Shown piece by piece: positions 17,299 through 25,013 of a stretch of 64,000 nt of DNA. Position 1 is the first letter of the stretch. The number at the start of each line of letters is the position of its first letter. The notes under the pieces are model-generated. The model was not told where the DNA came from, did not search any database, and saw only the letters and a list, made by a program, of their open reading frames with translations. The DNA is from Candidatus Poseidonia sp. (GTDB taxonomy: Archaea > Thermoplasmatota > Poseidoniia > Poseidoniales > Poseidoniaceae): positions 69,968-133,967 of the forward strand of contig JAKMEE010000047.1 in assembly GCA_022426155.1 (NCBI GenBank), read 5' to 3'. A program made the position numbers and the translations under genes.

Positions 17299-18188
17299 TG
17301 CGGGCCCCTGTGGCTTGGGCCATGAGCGACCTCTACGGCCTGAAACTCGAACCCCTGACAAACAGCCTCGTCAATTATGGCGTGACCAATAATGGAATCG
17401 CCGTCATCGAGTTGACATCTGATTCAGCTGGTGCTCCGCTGGAAGGAACCAACGACCGTTCTCCCAACACCTACACTCACGGAATGATGCGTGATATTGA
17501 CGAAGCGATTGTGCGTGCCCGATTTGATGACGATGTGACATGCATCGTCCTGACGGGTAATGGATCCTCGTTCTTCTCTGCTGGGGCTTCCATCCAGATG
17601 TTGAACAGTGTTACGCCTGGATTCAAATACAATTTCTGCCTTCACGCCAATGAGACACTTTCTCGTCTTGAGCAAACAGCAAAGCTCGTCGTTTGTGCTA
17701 TCAACGGTCACGCCGTTGGTGGTGGATTGGAAATTGCCATGGCCGCTGACATTCGAATTGCACGTAAGAATTCAGGAAAGGTTGGTCTTCCAGAGATTAA
17801 CCTCGGTGTGCTAGCAGGTACCGGAGGGACTGCTCGTCTAACACGATTGATTGGTAAAGCTAGAGCTCTCGAAATGATGGTTACTGGTGAATTGATGTCG
17901 TTCGAAGATGCACACTCATTGAGCCTCATCAACCACATTTGGGAAGGCGATGCTGATGATTTCCGCCAAGATATCTTGGATTGGTGCAGTCAATTTACCC
18001 TACCCAACAAGGCAGTGAAGGCTGTTGGAAACATCAAGCGTTCGTGTCAAACTGGACCAGAGATTCCATTTGAATACCATCTTGCTTTGGAGCGTGAGTT
18101 GCAAGCAGCTCTCTTCAACAGTACCGATGCCAAGGAAGGAATTGCTGCCTACGTCGAGAAGCGTGTGGCAAACTTTACTGGCGAATGA
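17298..18188 (+). CDS. Enoyl-CoA hydratase
   Basis: A 296-aa crotonase-family protein with oxyanion-hole motifs (SSFFSAGASIQML; INGHAVGGGLEIAMAADIRIA) and both catalytic Glu of hydratases: one in GGGLEIA and one in LPEINLGVLAGTGGTARL. It therefore looks like a true enoyl-CoA hydratase of beta-oxidation, unlike the PaaG-like protein at 8217-8996. An N-terminal extension of about 40 residues precedes the fold; an alternative ATG is at 17322. It could work with the 3-hydroxyacyl-CoA dehydrogenase at 9805-10689. The aldolase gene follows after 22 bases. Confidence 0.88.
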   Translation: MRAPVAWAMSDLYGLKLEPLTNSLVNYGVTNNGIAVIELTSDSAGAPLEGTNDRSPNTYTHGMMRDIDEAIVRARFDDDVTCIVLTGNGSSFFSAGASIQMLNSVTPGFKYNFCLHANETLSRLEQTAKLVVCAINGHAVGGGLEIAMAADIRIARKNSGKVGLPEINLGVLAGTGGTARLTRLIGKARALEMMVTGELMSFEDAHSLSLINHIWEGDADDFRQDILDWCSQFTLPNKAVKAVGNIKRSCQTGPEIPFEYHLALERELQAALFNSTDAKEGIAAYVEKRVANFTGE

Positions 18189-18210
18189 ATTCAAACACAG
18201 AGGCGATTTC

Positions 18211-19140
18211 ATGACAGAACAGATTCACGTTCCTGCAGACGTTCCCAATGAATTGATGGAGACCTACATCGACAATATGATGGCCGCCACAGCAGGCACT
18301 GGGTCGATGAACCTCTTCGCTTGTGACCAAAAAATCGAACATTTGAACGATGATTTTTACGACGGTGATGATAATATACCGTTGTCTTCGAACAATCCGG
18401 CTCATCTGTTTGAAATTGGTGCTCACGCACAGGGAGATGGTACGCTCGGTGTCCTTGCAGGCCAACTTGGCTTGATTTCACAATATGCAAGAGATTATCC
18501 TGACCTCCCATACTTGGTTAAATTGAATTCAAAATCTCACATGGTCAAAACCGACCAACGAGACCCAATCTCTCAGGCTCTTTGGGACATGGATGATGTG
18601 ATGTCATTGGTTCACAATGGTATCAATGTTGTTGGTATCGGTTACACGGTTTACATCGGGAGCGAATTCGAGCACGAGATGTTGACCGAAGCTGCCCAAT
18701 TCATCCGCCAGGCTCACGAACAAGGGATGATTTCCGTCGTTTGGATGTACCCTCGTGGAAAGGCCGTGTCAAATGAAAAGGATCCACAACTTATCGCTGG
18801 AGCAGCAGGTGTCGCAGGATGTCTAGGAGCTGATTTTGCAAAGGTCAACTATCCTCAACCTTGGGAGGGCATGACCGCAGCAGAATCCTTCAAAGTGGCA
18901 GTGGAAGCTGCTGGACGAACGGGAATTATTTGCTCTGGCGGAGGTTCCCTTGACCCTCGTGCATTCCTTCAGCGGTTGCACGATCAAATCAACATCTCTG
19001 GATGCCGAGGAGCCGCAACCGGGCGGAATATTCATCAAAAATCCACCGAAGAAGCGGTTCGAATGACTGCTGCTTGCCATGCGATCATCTGTGATGGTGC
19101 ATCGGTCGACGAAGGAATGAGTATTTTCGAAGGTCAGTGA
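18211..19140 (+). CDS. Class I fructose-bisphosphate aldolase (archaeal DhnA/FbaB type)
   Basis: A 309-aa member of the archaeal class I/DhnA aldolase family, cleaving or forming fructose-1,6-bisphosphate. Typical stretches are FACDQKIEHLNDDFY, YLVKLNSKSH, VVWMYPRGKAV, ADFAKVNYPQ (Schiff-base Lys) and the phosphate-binding IICSGGGSLDPRAFL and GCRGAATGRNIHQK. ATG at 18211 follows the crotonase stop by 22 bases; the open frame extends back to 18025 inside that gene. With glpX at 14045-15007 it gives the two enzymes of the FBP branch of gluconeogenesis. Confidence 0.92.
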   Translation: MTEQIHVPADVPNELMETYIDNMMAATAGTGSMNLFACDQKIEHLNDDFYDGDDNIPLSSNNPAHLFEIGAHAQGDGTLGVLAGQLGLISQYARDYPDLPYLVKLNSKSHMVKTDQRDPISQALWDMDDVMSLVHNGINVVGIGYTVYIGSEFEHEMLTEAAQFIRQAHEQGMISVVWMYPRGKAVSNEKDPQLIAGAAGVAGCLGADFAKVNYPQPWEGMTAAESFKVAVEAAGRTGIICSGGGSLDPRAFLQRLHDQINISGCRGAATGRNIHQKSTEEAVRMTAACHAIICDGASVDEGMSIFEGQ

Positions 19141-19253
19141 ACCTTTTCCGAAACATCAGTCACCCTTGAACCGTGATTCATCTGAATTGATTGGTAGGTT
19201 TCTTGAATTTTCTCTACTGGTTTCTTACCGCAAGAAGCATTTGATTTCAAAAA

Positions 19254-19280
19254 TCACTCAAGGTGTTTTGCCTTGAGTGA
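19254..19280. terminator. Perfect 10-bp hairpin downstream of the aldolase gene
   Basis: TCACTCAAGG (19254-19263), a 7-base loop TGTTTTG, and the exact complement CCTTGAGTGA (19271-19280) lie in the 256-base gap between the aldolase gene and the convergent small HTH gene. No long U tract follows on either strand. It may end or stabilise one or both transcripts, or be part of a small RNA. I see nothing else of note in the gap. Confidence 0.4.
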
Positions 19281-19396
19281 AAGTTCGTGTAAGTAAGAAT
19301 CTAACTCGTCTGTGTACAGAGGGATAGTTCATTGATCAAAAATCAAGGAATCACAGGAGAGTGTGTGACGTTGAAGGCGAGGTTTCGCCGTAATGC

Positions 19397-19717
19397 TCAC
19401 AGCTTTTCGCTACCAGTGGTGAACTTACCGTTGGAGTCAACGATGATGGGGGTTCCTTCAATCCACTCAGGGCAGTTTTCAGAGACCCAGGTGCGAGTGG
19501 CCCATTCACAGATGTCATATCCACCAGAAAGGATGCCGGAGCGCTTGATGTATCCGACCTTGACAATGTCCTTGTCCTTCGAGAGCACGTTTCCGAGCTG
19601 TTGGCTTGTTGTACCATGGCGCATGGAGCCGTTGATGTACTCCAAAATTTCAGCTGTATTTCGTGGGCGATCGCCCAGGAATTTCTTGATTTTTTCTCGG
19701 ATACGTGTTGTTTTCAT
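19397..19717 (-). CDS. Small winged-helix-like protein
   Basis: A 106-aa basic protein starting MKTTRIREKIKKFLGDRPRNTAEILEYINGSMRHGTTSQQLGNVLSKDKDIVKVGYIKRSG. This has the helix-turn-helix-wing layout of winged-helix domains. The C-terminal 40 residues contain two Cys (YDICEWATR; SENCPEWIEG) that could pair or bind metal. ATG at 19717 follows GACAGGAGGAAGAG, a strong ribosome-binding sequence. A TATA-like GGTTATATG lies about 75 bases upstream, next to a 22-base tandem repeat. It is probably a DNA-binding regulator; the target is unknown. Confidence 0.75.
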   Translation of the reverse strand: MKTTRIREKIKKFLGDRPRNTAEILEYINGSMRHGTTSQQLGNVLSKDKDIVKVGYIKRSGILSGGYDICEWATRTWVSENCPEWIEGTPIIVDSNGKFTTGSEKL

Positions 19718-19747
19718 GTTCTCTTCCTCCTGTCATAATAGATGCCG

Positions 19748-19791
19748 TCTCAAAGGAGTATGGCCGCTATCTCAGAGGAGCGAGGCCGCTC
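19748..19791. repeat. 22-base imperfect tandem repeat in the promoter of the small HTH gene
   Basis: Two adjacent 22-base units, TCTCAAAGGAGTATGGCCGC... (19748-19769) and TCTCAGAGGAGCGAGGCCGC... (19770-19791), match at 17 of 22 positions, with identical TCTCA, AGGAG and GGCCGCT blocks. They lie between the TATA-like box (about 19790-19797, minus strand) and the gene start, so they would overlap the transcription start and leader. A twofold operator for autoregulation is plausible. Confidence 0.5.
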
Positions 19792-19893
19792 ATATAACCG
19801 TTACTACCTGAATCAAAGATATTGTTACACTTGATGACCGTTTTCTAGTGTATTTTTTACATTCCCTTGTGTGGATGTAAGTAAAAACGAACC

Positions 19894-19915
19894 TTTCCAA
19901 TGGAAATTTATAACT
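19894..19915 (+). promoter_or_regulatory. Dyad TTTCCAATGGAAA plus TATA-like box upstream of the 829-aa HTH gene
   Basis: A perfect dyad TTTCCA-A-TGGAAA (19894-19906) is followed at once by TTTATAACTTA (19907-19917), a TATA-like box about 80 bases before the GTG start of the next gene. The dyad occupies the BRE/operator position. It also resembles the core of euryarchaeal mini-ORB elements (TTCCAnTGGAAA), but only one copy is seen and orc1/cdc6 is 6 kb away. The rest of the 19718-19991 gap is AT-rich without further recognisable elements. Confidence 0.4.
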
Positions 19916-19991
19916 TAAAGTAACTATCTCTGTTATTTACGCATTAATTTAATGAAGGAGAAAAAACTCGTTCAGGTTGAGGTGACTTCAG

Positions 19992-22481
19992 GTGCCAAAG
20001 GCGGGGATACGTTCTGTTGCGCATCGAAAGATCCTACAGTGGCTATCAAAGGGCCCCAGTACTGTTTCTGAAATCGCCCAACAATTTAGCATGCGAATGC
20101 CTCACGCATCACTTGCATGTCGCCAATTGCGGGCCTCGGGAGATATTGTGCGAGACGAAACCCAAGGCATTCGTATGGCTCCACTTTATCTGAGTCACAC
20201 GGGAATGGAACGCTTGAAAGATGACGCTCTTGCAAGAGTTCGGCGTTATGTGGATGAAATTCCTCCTTCATCTCAAGGGGTTATCCTTCAGTCCGAGGCT
20301 TCTCATGTACTGGTTGGTTATGTGGAACCCCCAACATCACCTCTCCTTTTCGTACCGAATACTGCAACAACTCACCCTTCAATCTCCAATGGAAATAAGG
20401 GGGGGTCGTGGCTTCTTTGTCTTCCAGATGCGATTGAATGGTTTGATGTCCAAAGTTTGGAGCCAACTTCCCCTCCCACCCCAACCACGACGAGAACCCT
20501 CGCGGATTTTGGCGGGGCATCCAAATCCATCGGTTTAGTGAGAGGGGAAGTATTGGAACATCAATCAGGGGCTTCCTTGACTGAAGGTTCATGGTTCTCC
20601 CCTCCACAAGAATTAGCATTGCCGGCACAACTTCTGTCTCAAGGGCTTATCGCACTGGGCACGATTGGTTCTGAACAAACGCCATATATTCCCCCAATGG
20701 GACTTCACGCTCATCTCGTTTCACGTTTAGATCGCACATTGGTGCTCAAAACACTCGGCCAAGATTCCCAAGAGTTTAGTGAACGCAGGCGAGATTCACC
20801 CAAGATTCTGACACCCTTTTTGTTAAGGGCATGGCTCCGTCTTTTACACCCGCGATTGAGTGATGGGAAGTTAGTCATGCGTCTGAAGGAGTTAATCAAA
20901 GGTTTGGAAAAACAGCCGCCAAAACTTCCAGCCGCCCAAAAGCGTGCCCTTCTTGCCGACTTTGGTACATTGAATTTCAGTGATTTTGAAGGTGAATCGA
21001 TGCATGTTTTGGGGTTCTCTGAGTTTGGAATGAGAGCACTTTGTGAAGGGCTAATCCGAGATGCATCACGTCCATTTTTGCTAGATTGGATGTTCGATTC
21101 CCCGAGCGATGATTTGTTGAATCGTCTAGTGAATCATCCTCAATGCAGGCTTGTATTGACCCGTGCAAACGATGATGTTGAACTTCAAGCAGCCGCTTTA
21201 CGTCTTGAATCGACCAAACCTCTTGGGCAGGTGGGGGTTTGTCTGCGACGTGGACTTGTCCTCCCTGTCGATTTGGTAGGCGAGATGCCAACCGGAATTT
21301 CTTCGATACAGCTCGATCGCCTTCCAGCATCGGCTCAAGAATTACTCACCCTTACGAGCGGAATTCAGGTGGACACCGCCTCCTTTACAGGAGAAGCCCC
21401 TGGGCACAGTTCAGACATGATTTTTAGCGAGGCAATAGATGCATATCCCACTGGAAACGACGAACTCGCGAATCGAATCGAATCGAATCATCCTCTAGCA
21501 GCTTGGATTGCTTCGCCTCCGGAAGATCGGATTGCCCGTTGGACTCGTTTGTCAAGACGGTTACCCAAACGATGGATTGATCTCGTGTCGCCTGAGGCAT
21601 TTTCATTATCTCAACTGGCTCAAGTTGTTGGTGAAGGAGGGTCAGCATGGCAGTCGCGCGCATTACGGCGGTTAGCATTGGAATTACCGCGTTCACCTGA
21701 GATTATTCTCGAACTTTTTTCAGACCTTCAGGAATCGTCCTCACCATCGTACTTATCATCGGCAATTTTAGTCGCAACGGGCTCTCTTGGTGAAGAGTTT
21801 GAAGAAATATCATCTCAAGCATGTTCGGTTTGGCTCAATGATCCCAAATGTGTCGTCGAGGTACTTGAGGCTCAATTTCCGATTGGAAAGGAACTTTCAG
21901 AGTCACAGTTTTCATTGTTGGACATGATTCTTTCGAGTGCTTCAATCCATGCACCTGGTTCAGTATTATCCATTTGGAAAAAAGCGATAATGTCGGTTCG
22001 TCGCAAAGAGCCCTGGACCATTGAGCAAACACGCCTCATCATGAAACATCTTCCCGAATCTTGGTGGTCTGCTTATGCATCTGAATGGCTGTTGATTCAA
22101 TTGGCCACAGCTTCTGGTCGAGCCTGGTTAGTCCAACACCCCATTTGTTGGCCCGCTCAACTTGGCCGTGTCTTTGGAGAACGATGTGGTTTCCCCGGTA
22201 CGCCGACAGAGCACCCTGGGTTCCAGTTGTCTCAAGAGGCAATCTTGCCCATCTTGTTATTGGGTGATGGACTTGGTCTCCCAGCACTTCTTGATGTCCA
22301 TGATATGGCTCGAGCATCGCTTCTTGAACAAGCCCCATCTCCATTGAGGCTACACCCATACTGTGGTTGGTTAGCCCAACCAACATCTCGTTGGCCCACG
22401 ATTGATGCTTCGGTGATTGAACAAGGGGACAGAACGATTGCTTTGTTGCTCTATGCACGATATTATGCATCTCAGCATTGA
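19992..22481 (+). CDS. Large winged-helix-domain protein of unknown function
   Basis: An 829-aa soluble protein. Residues 1-75 form a winged-helix DNA-binding domain (SVAHRKILQWLSKGPSTVSEIAQQFSMRMPHASLACRQLRASGDIVRD) of the MarR/ArsR type. The remaining 750 residues have no recognisable motif; they are rich in Leu, Ser and Pro and look helical, possibly as repeats. The start is GTG at 19992 after AGGTGACTTCA. No catalytic signature, membrane segment or Walker motif was found. The size is far above that of ordinary transcription regulators. It may be an architectural or multi-partner regulator, but the function is open. Confidence 0.7.
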   Translation: MPKAGIRSVAHRKILQWLSKGPSTVSEIAQQFSMRMPHASLACRQLRASGDIVRDETQGIRMAPLYLSHTGMERLKDDALARVRRYVDEIPPSSQGVILQSEASHVLVGYVEPPTSPLLFVPNTATTHPSISNGNKGGSWLLCLPDAIEWFDVQSLEPTSPPTPTTTRTLADFGGASKSIGLVRGEVLEHQSGASLTEGSWFSPPQELALPAQLLSQGLIALGTIGSEQTPYIPPMGLHAHLVSRLDRTLVLKTLGQDSQEFSERRRDSPKILTPFLLRAWLRLLHPRLSDGKLVMRLKELIKGLEKQPPKLPAAQKRALLADFGTLNFSDFEGESMHVLGFSEFGMRALCEGLIRDASRPFLLDWMFDSPSDDLLNRLVNHPQCRLVLTRANDDVELQAAALRLESTKPLGQVGVCLRRGLVLPVDLVGEMPTGISSIQLDRLPASAQELLTLTSGIQVDTASFTGEAPGHSSDMIFSEAIDAYPTGNDELANRIESNHPLAAWIASPPEDRIARWTRLSRRLPKRWIDLVSPEAFSLSQLAQVVGEGGSAWQSRALRRLALELPRSPEIILELFSDLQESSSPSYLSSAILVATGSLGEEFEEISSQACSVWLNDPKCVVEVLEAQFPIGKELSESQFSLLDMILSSASIHAPGSVLSIWKKAIMSVRRKEPWTIEQTRLIMKHLPESWWSAYASEWLLIQLATASGRAWLVQHPICWPAQLGRVFGERCGFPGTPTEHPGFQLSQEAILPILLLGDGLGLPALLDVHDMARASLLEQAPSPLRLHPYCGWLAQPTSRWPTIDASVIEQGDRTIALLLYARYYASQH

Positions 22482-22800
22482 TCTCCTGATGCGGTGGATT
22501 CAAAAGACAATCACCGTAGCCCTGATTACCGTACCTGCAACATCGGGCTGAGCTACTGTGAAATTGCAATGACGTCTGACACCATGAGTACGGCCGCAAT
22601 CGAAGACTGGGACGACCCTTAGGGGGATGAATCCCGGTGCAAATGCGGTAAACCATCGGTAGGATATGGGTCCTTGAACGACGACAGAATGAACTCAAGA
22701 CAACCACCCTACTGGACAGCACGCCCCGGCACCGAGGGTCAGGCCTCGGAGTCACCTATGAGAGAGGCCGTTAGGTGCCGGGGCACAGCTGCACCATTCA
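22482..22800 (+). ncRNA. Candidate structured RNA in the 383-base gap before the CoA gene
   Basis: The gap 22482-22864 is GC-rich compared with other intergenic regions and packed with inverted repeats. These include CGGTG-G-ATT/AATCACCG (about 22492-22516), GTAGC/GCTAC enclosing GAT/ATC (about 22516-22556), GGGA-TGAA-TCCC (about 22623-22634), CTTGA/TCAAG around 22672-22699, and a perfect 11-bp stem GCCCCGGCACC/GGTGCCGGGGC (22723-22733 with 22774-22784). Inside that stem CCGAGG/CCTCGG and CACCTA/TAGGTG can also pair. The TAGGTG is shared with the long stem, so two folds are mutually exclusive. It lacks the hallmark sequences of RNase P, SRP and 5S RNA. The strand is assumed from flanking genes. 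An alternative is a protein-coding remnant (see findings). Confidence 0.4.
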
Positions 22801-22864
22801 TTTTCATCGTTCTCGCCCACCATGATGCGATGACCTCAAAGGCCCTTTCCTTTCTTTCATCACC

Positions 22865-23884
22865 ATGGAGGGCACTGCGAAGTACAACTGTTGCCTCGTT
22901 GGCGGAACATTTGACAGGTTCCATGCAGGCCATCGTTTACTTCTAAAAGCCGCAAAACATGCATCCCAACGTATCGAAATCCACATCACAAGCGATAGTA
23001 TGGCCGGGGAAAAGTCTCCACACATTCAATCCTTTGAGGACCGTCAAGATGTGTTGCTAAAATGGATAGATTCCAATGCGTTGGGGAGGGCGACGGTTCA
23101 CGAATTAACCGACAAGGTCGGTCCAGCACCATCACATCCAGATGCAGATTGTATCGTTGCTACAGCTGAAACTCATGGTCAATGTGAATCCATCAATGAC
23201 CTTCGTGTTCAGGCCGGCCTGAAACCACTTCACATCATTCAAGTTTCACATCTCAAATCCATTGAAGGTGGGATCATCAGTTCTTCCAATATCCGAAATG
23301 GCTTCATGGACCAAGAAGGTCATCCGTGGATGTCGGATGAACATCGAACATTAACATACATCATGCATTCAGGTCTTGACGCTGATTTGAAAACACCGAT
23401 GGGGGTCTTGTTTGAAGGTCCAGAAACCTCGCCTGATGTAGCCATGTATGCGGCTCTTGACGGGTTGGATTTGAGCGTATCAAACCTCATTGCAGTAGGA
23501 GATGTGAGCGTTGCTACACTCTTGGACATGGGGTGCACCCCAGATATGGGTTTAATTGACGGGCAGACCAAACGAACCCCTCTCAGTTCGGATGAGCAAG
23601 TTGACCCATCCACCTTTGGCTCAATTCTTCATGCGACCAACCCCCCAGGTCAACTCACTCCATCTTTGCTTCAGGCACTCGAAGAGGGCTTGGCGGCATC
23701 AAACACGGTTCTCATTCATGTCGAAGGTGAAGAAGATCTTGCACCTCTCTTCATCCACCTCCTCGCTCCATTGGGCACCTATGTTGTCTACGGCCAACCT
23801 CATCGCGGTGTGGTTCTTCAACAAACGACACTGGATGTGAAAAAGCGATGTCGAAATTTAGTTGCCAAATTTGAGGTGGAATGA
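22865..23884 (+). CDS. Bifunctional phosphopantetheine adenylyltransferase / GTP-dependent dephospho-CoA kinase (CoaD-DUF359 fusion)
   Basis: A 339-aa fusion of the last two steps of CoA synthesis. Residues 1-160 are archaeal PPAT: CLVGGTFDRFHAGHRLLLKAA contains the nucleotidyltransferase HxGH motif and GGIISSSNIRNG is the second signature. Residues 175-339 are DUF359, the archaeal GTP-dependent dephospho-CoA kinase: NLIAVGDVSVATLL, MGLIDGQTKRTP, HVEGEEDLAPLFIHLLAPLGTYVVYGQPHRGVV. In most archaea these are separate genes. The start is ATG at 22865, with no strong ribosome-binding sequence. The next gene begins directly after the stop (TGAATG). Confidence 0.92.
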   Translation: MEGTAKYNCCLVGGTFDRFHAGHRLLLKAAKHASQRIEIHITSDSMAGEKSPHIQSFEDRQDVLLKWIDSNALGRATVHELTDKVGPAPSHPDADCIVATAETHGQCESINDLRVQAGLKPLHIIQVSHLKSIEGGIISSSNIRNGFMDQEGHPWMSDEHRTLTYIMHSGLDADLKTPMGVLFEGPETSPDVAMYAALDGLDLSVSNLIAVGDVSVATLLDMGCTPDMGLIDGQTKRTPLSSDEQVDPSTFGSILHATNPPGQLTPSLLQALEEGLAASNTVLIHVEGEEDLAPLFIHLLAPLGTYVVYGQPHRGVVLQQTTLDVKKRCRNLVAKFEVE

Positions 23885-25012
23885 ATGGAAGAGCCTCTCA
23901 TTTCCATCACGGTTTGCGTCCGAGATGGCGTGGATTGGGTTGATGGATGTTTGAAATCGCTTACGCAACAAACCTATCCAGCAATAGAAATTTTAGCGGT
24001 AGACGATGGCTCAAGCGATGGGTCAACAGAGGCACTGCGCCAATGGCATGACCCAGATGGTGCTCGAGGTCCACCAGTGCGAGTTCATTGCCAACCCACA
24101 CTTGGGTTGTCTGCAGGTCGTCAATGGGCGTTAGAGAATGCCAACGGCGATTGGGTCGCTATCACCGACATCGATGTCCGTCCAGAGCCAGATTGGATCA
24201 TGAACATGATGGCTGAAACAACACCAGTTTCAGAAGAAGAACGAGTTGTGGCAGTGACAGGGCGGACCATCTTTGAACAAGCGGAAGATACGGTGAGCCG
24301 TTTGCGGTCTGTTGAAATCGCAGCAAAATACAGGTCCAGGCCACGAAGAACAAGTTTGGCAAACGGCCCCTGCTCAATGTTTCACCGTTCCTCGTTACTC
24401 GCCATTGGAGGATTTGACCCTGAGTGGTATCATGCTGAAGACATGGAAGTGAGCCTTCGCCTCATAGAAGCTGGTGGAACAATCGTCTATGCCCCCGATG
24501 CCTTGGTTCGCCACGTCCCAGAAATTGGGCTCAAACGGTTTCTATCAAAGCGTCGCCGAGATGCTCGGGCACACGTCCGCATTGTTCGCCATTTCCCCAA
24601 ACGAAAACGAGCTGGGCCTGGTTTTGATTTTTTAGGGAGCTCTGCTCCTGTCCTCATACTTCTTCCGCTTTGGATGGTGATAGGACTGTGCAGTTTGCCG
24701 TTTTTCGGGCTTTTGTTGACGAGCGAACCAACGACATTAACCGATGTGATGGCCTGGTGGCAATTCAAAGTGTTAGGGGCTTCATTCGTCTTTCTTCTCT
24801 TGCATGAAATCCTTCTTTGGAGAGGGCCACTTGGGGTTGTTCACAGGGGGCTCCTTCGGATGGATGACCGAAGCAAAATTATTGTCATCTTGGGGGTCAG
24901 AAGAGTCACCTTCCTTTGGAGCATTGCTCTGTGGATTGGATTGTTATATGGGATTGGCGATGCCCTATTCGCCCGAAACGGACATAATCCCTGGTGGCGG
25001 AAGAGTGAATGA
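23885..25012 (+). CDS. Family 2 glycosyltransferase with C-terminal membrane helices
   Basis: A 375-aa GT2 enzyme. The GT-A domain (residues 1-230) shows VDDGSSDGST, the metal-binding DIDVRPEPDW, and GGFDPEWYHAEDMEVSLRLIEAG with the catalytic ED motif. Two to four hydrophobic helices follow (about 255-375: VLILLPLWMVIGLCSLPFFGLLL; ASFVFLLLHEILLW; VTFLWSIALWIGLLYGIG), anchoring the enzyme to the membrane. A polyprenyl-linked or glycolipid acceptor is likely, but the sugar is unknown. The gene follows the CoA fusion gene without a gap. Confidence 0.87.
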   Translation: MEEPLISITVCVRDGVDWVDGCLKSLTQQTYPAIEILAVDDGSSDGSTEALRQWHDPDGARGPPVRVHCQPTLGLSAGRQWALENANGDWVAITDIDVRPEPDWIMNMMAETTPVSEEERVVAVTGRTIFEQAEDTVSRLRSVEIAAKYRSRPRRTSLANGPCSMFHRSSLLAIGGFDPEWYHAEDMEVSLRLIEAGGTIVYAPDALVRHVPEIGLKRFLSKRRRDARAHVRIVRHFPKRKRAGPGFDFLGSSAPVLILLPLWMVIGLCSLPFFGLLLTSEPTTLTDVMAWWQFKVLGASFVFLLLHEILLWRGPLGVVHRGLLRMDDRSKIIVILGVRRVTFLWSIALWIGLLYGIGDALFARNGHNPWWRKSE

Positions 25013-25013
25013 A

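Noticed and set aside
19894..19906. mini-ORB origin element TTTCCAATGGAAA
   Set aside because: Only one copy is seen, without the G-rich extension, and it lies at a promoter position 6 kb from orc1/cdc6.
22569..22800. Pyrrolysine-type TAG readthrough in a small Zn-ribbon frame
   Set aside because: No pylS, pylT or pylBCD is in the window, there is no ribosome-binding sequence, and strong inverted repeats favour RNA; kept only as a low-interest observation.
22482..22864. RNase P, SRP or 5S RNA in the structured gap
   Set aside because: The GAGGAAAGUC and ACAGAA-GGCUUA elements of RNase P, the GGAA/AGCAGCC elements of SRP helix 8 and the 5S loop sequences are not found.
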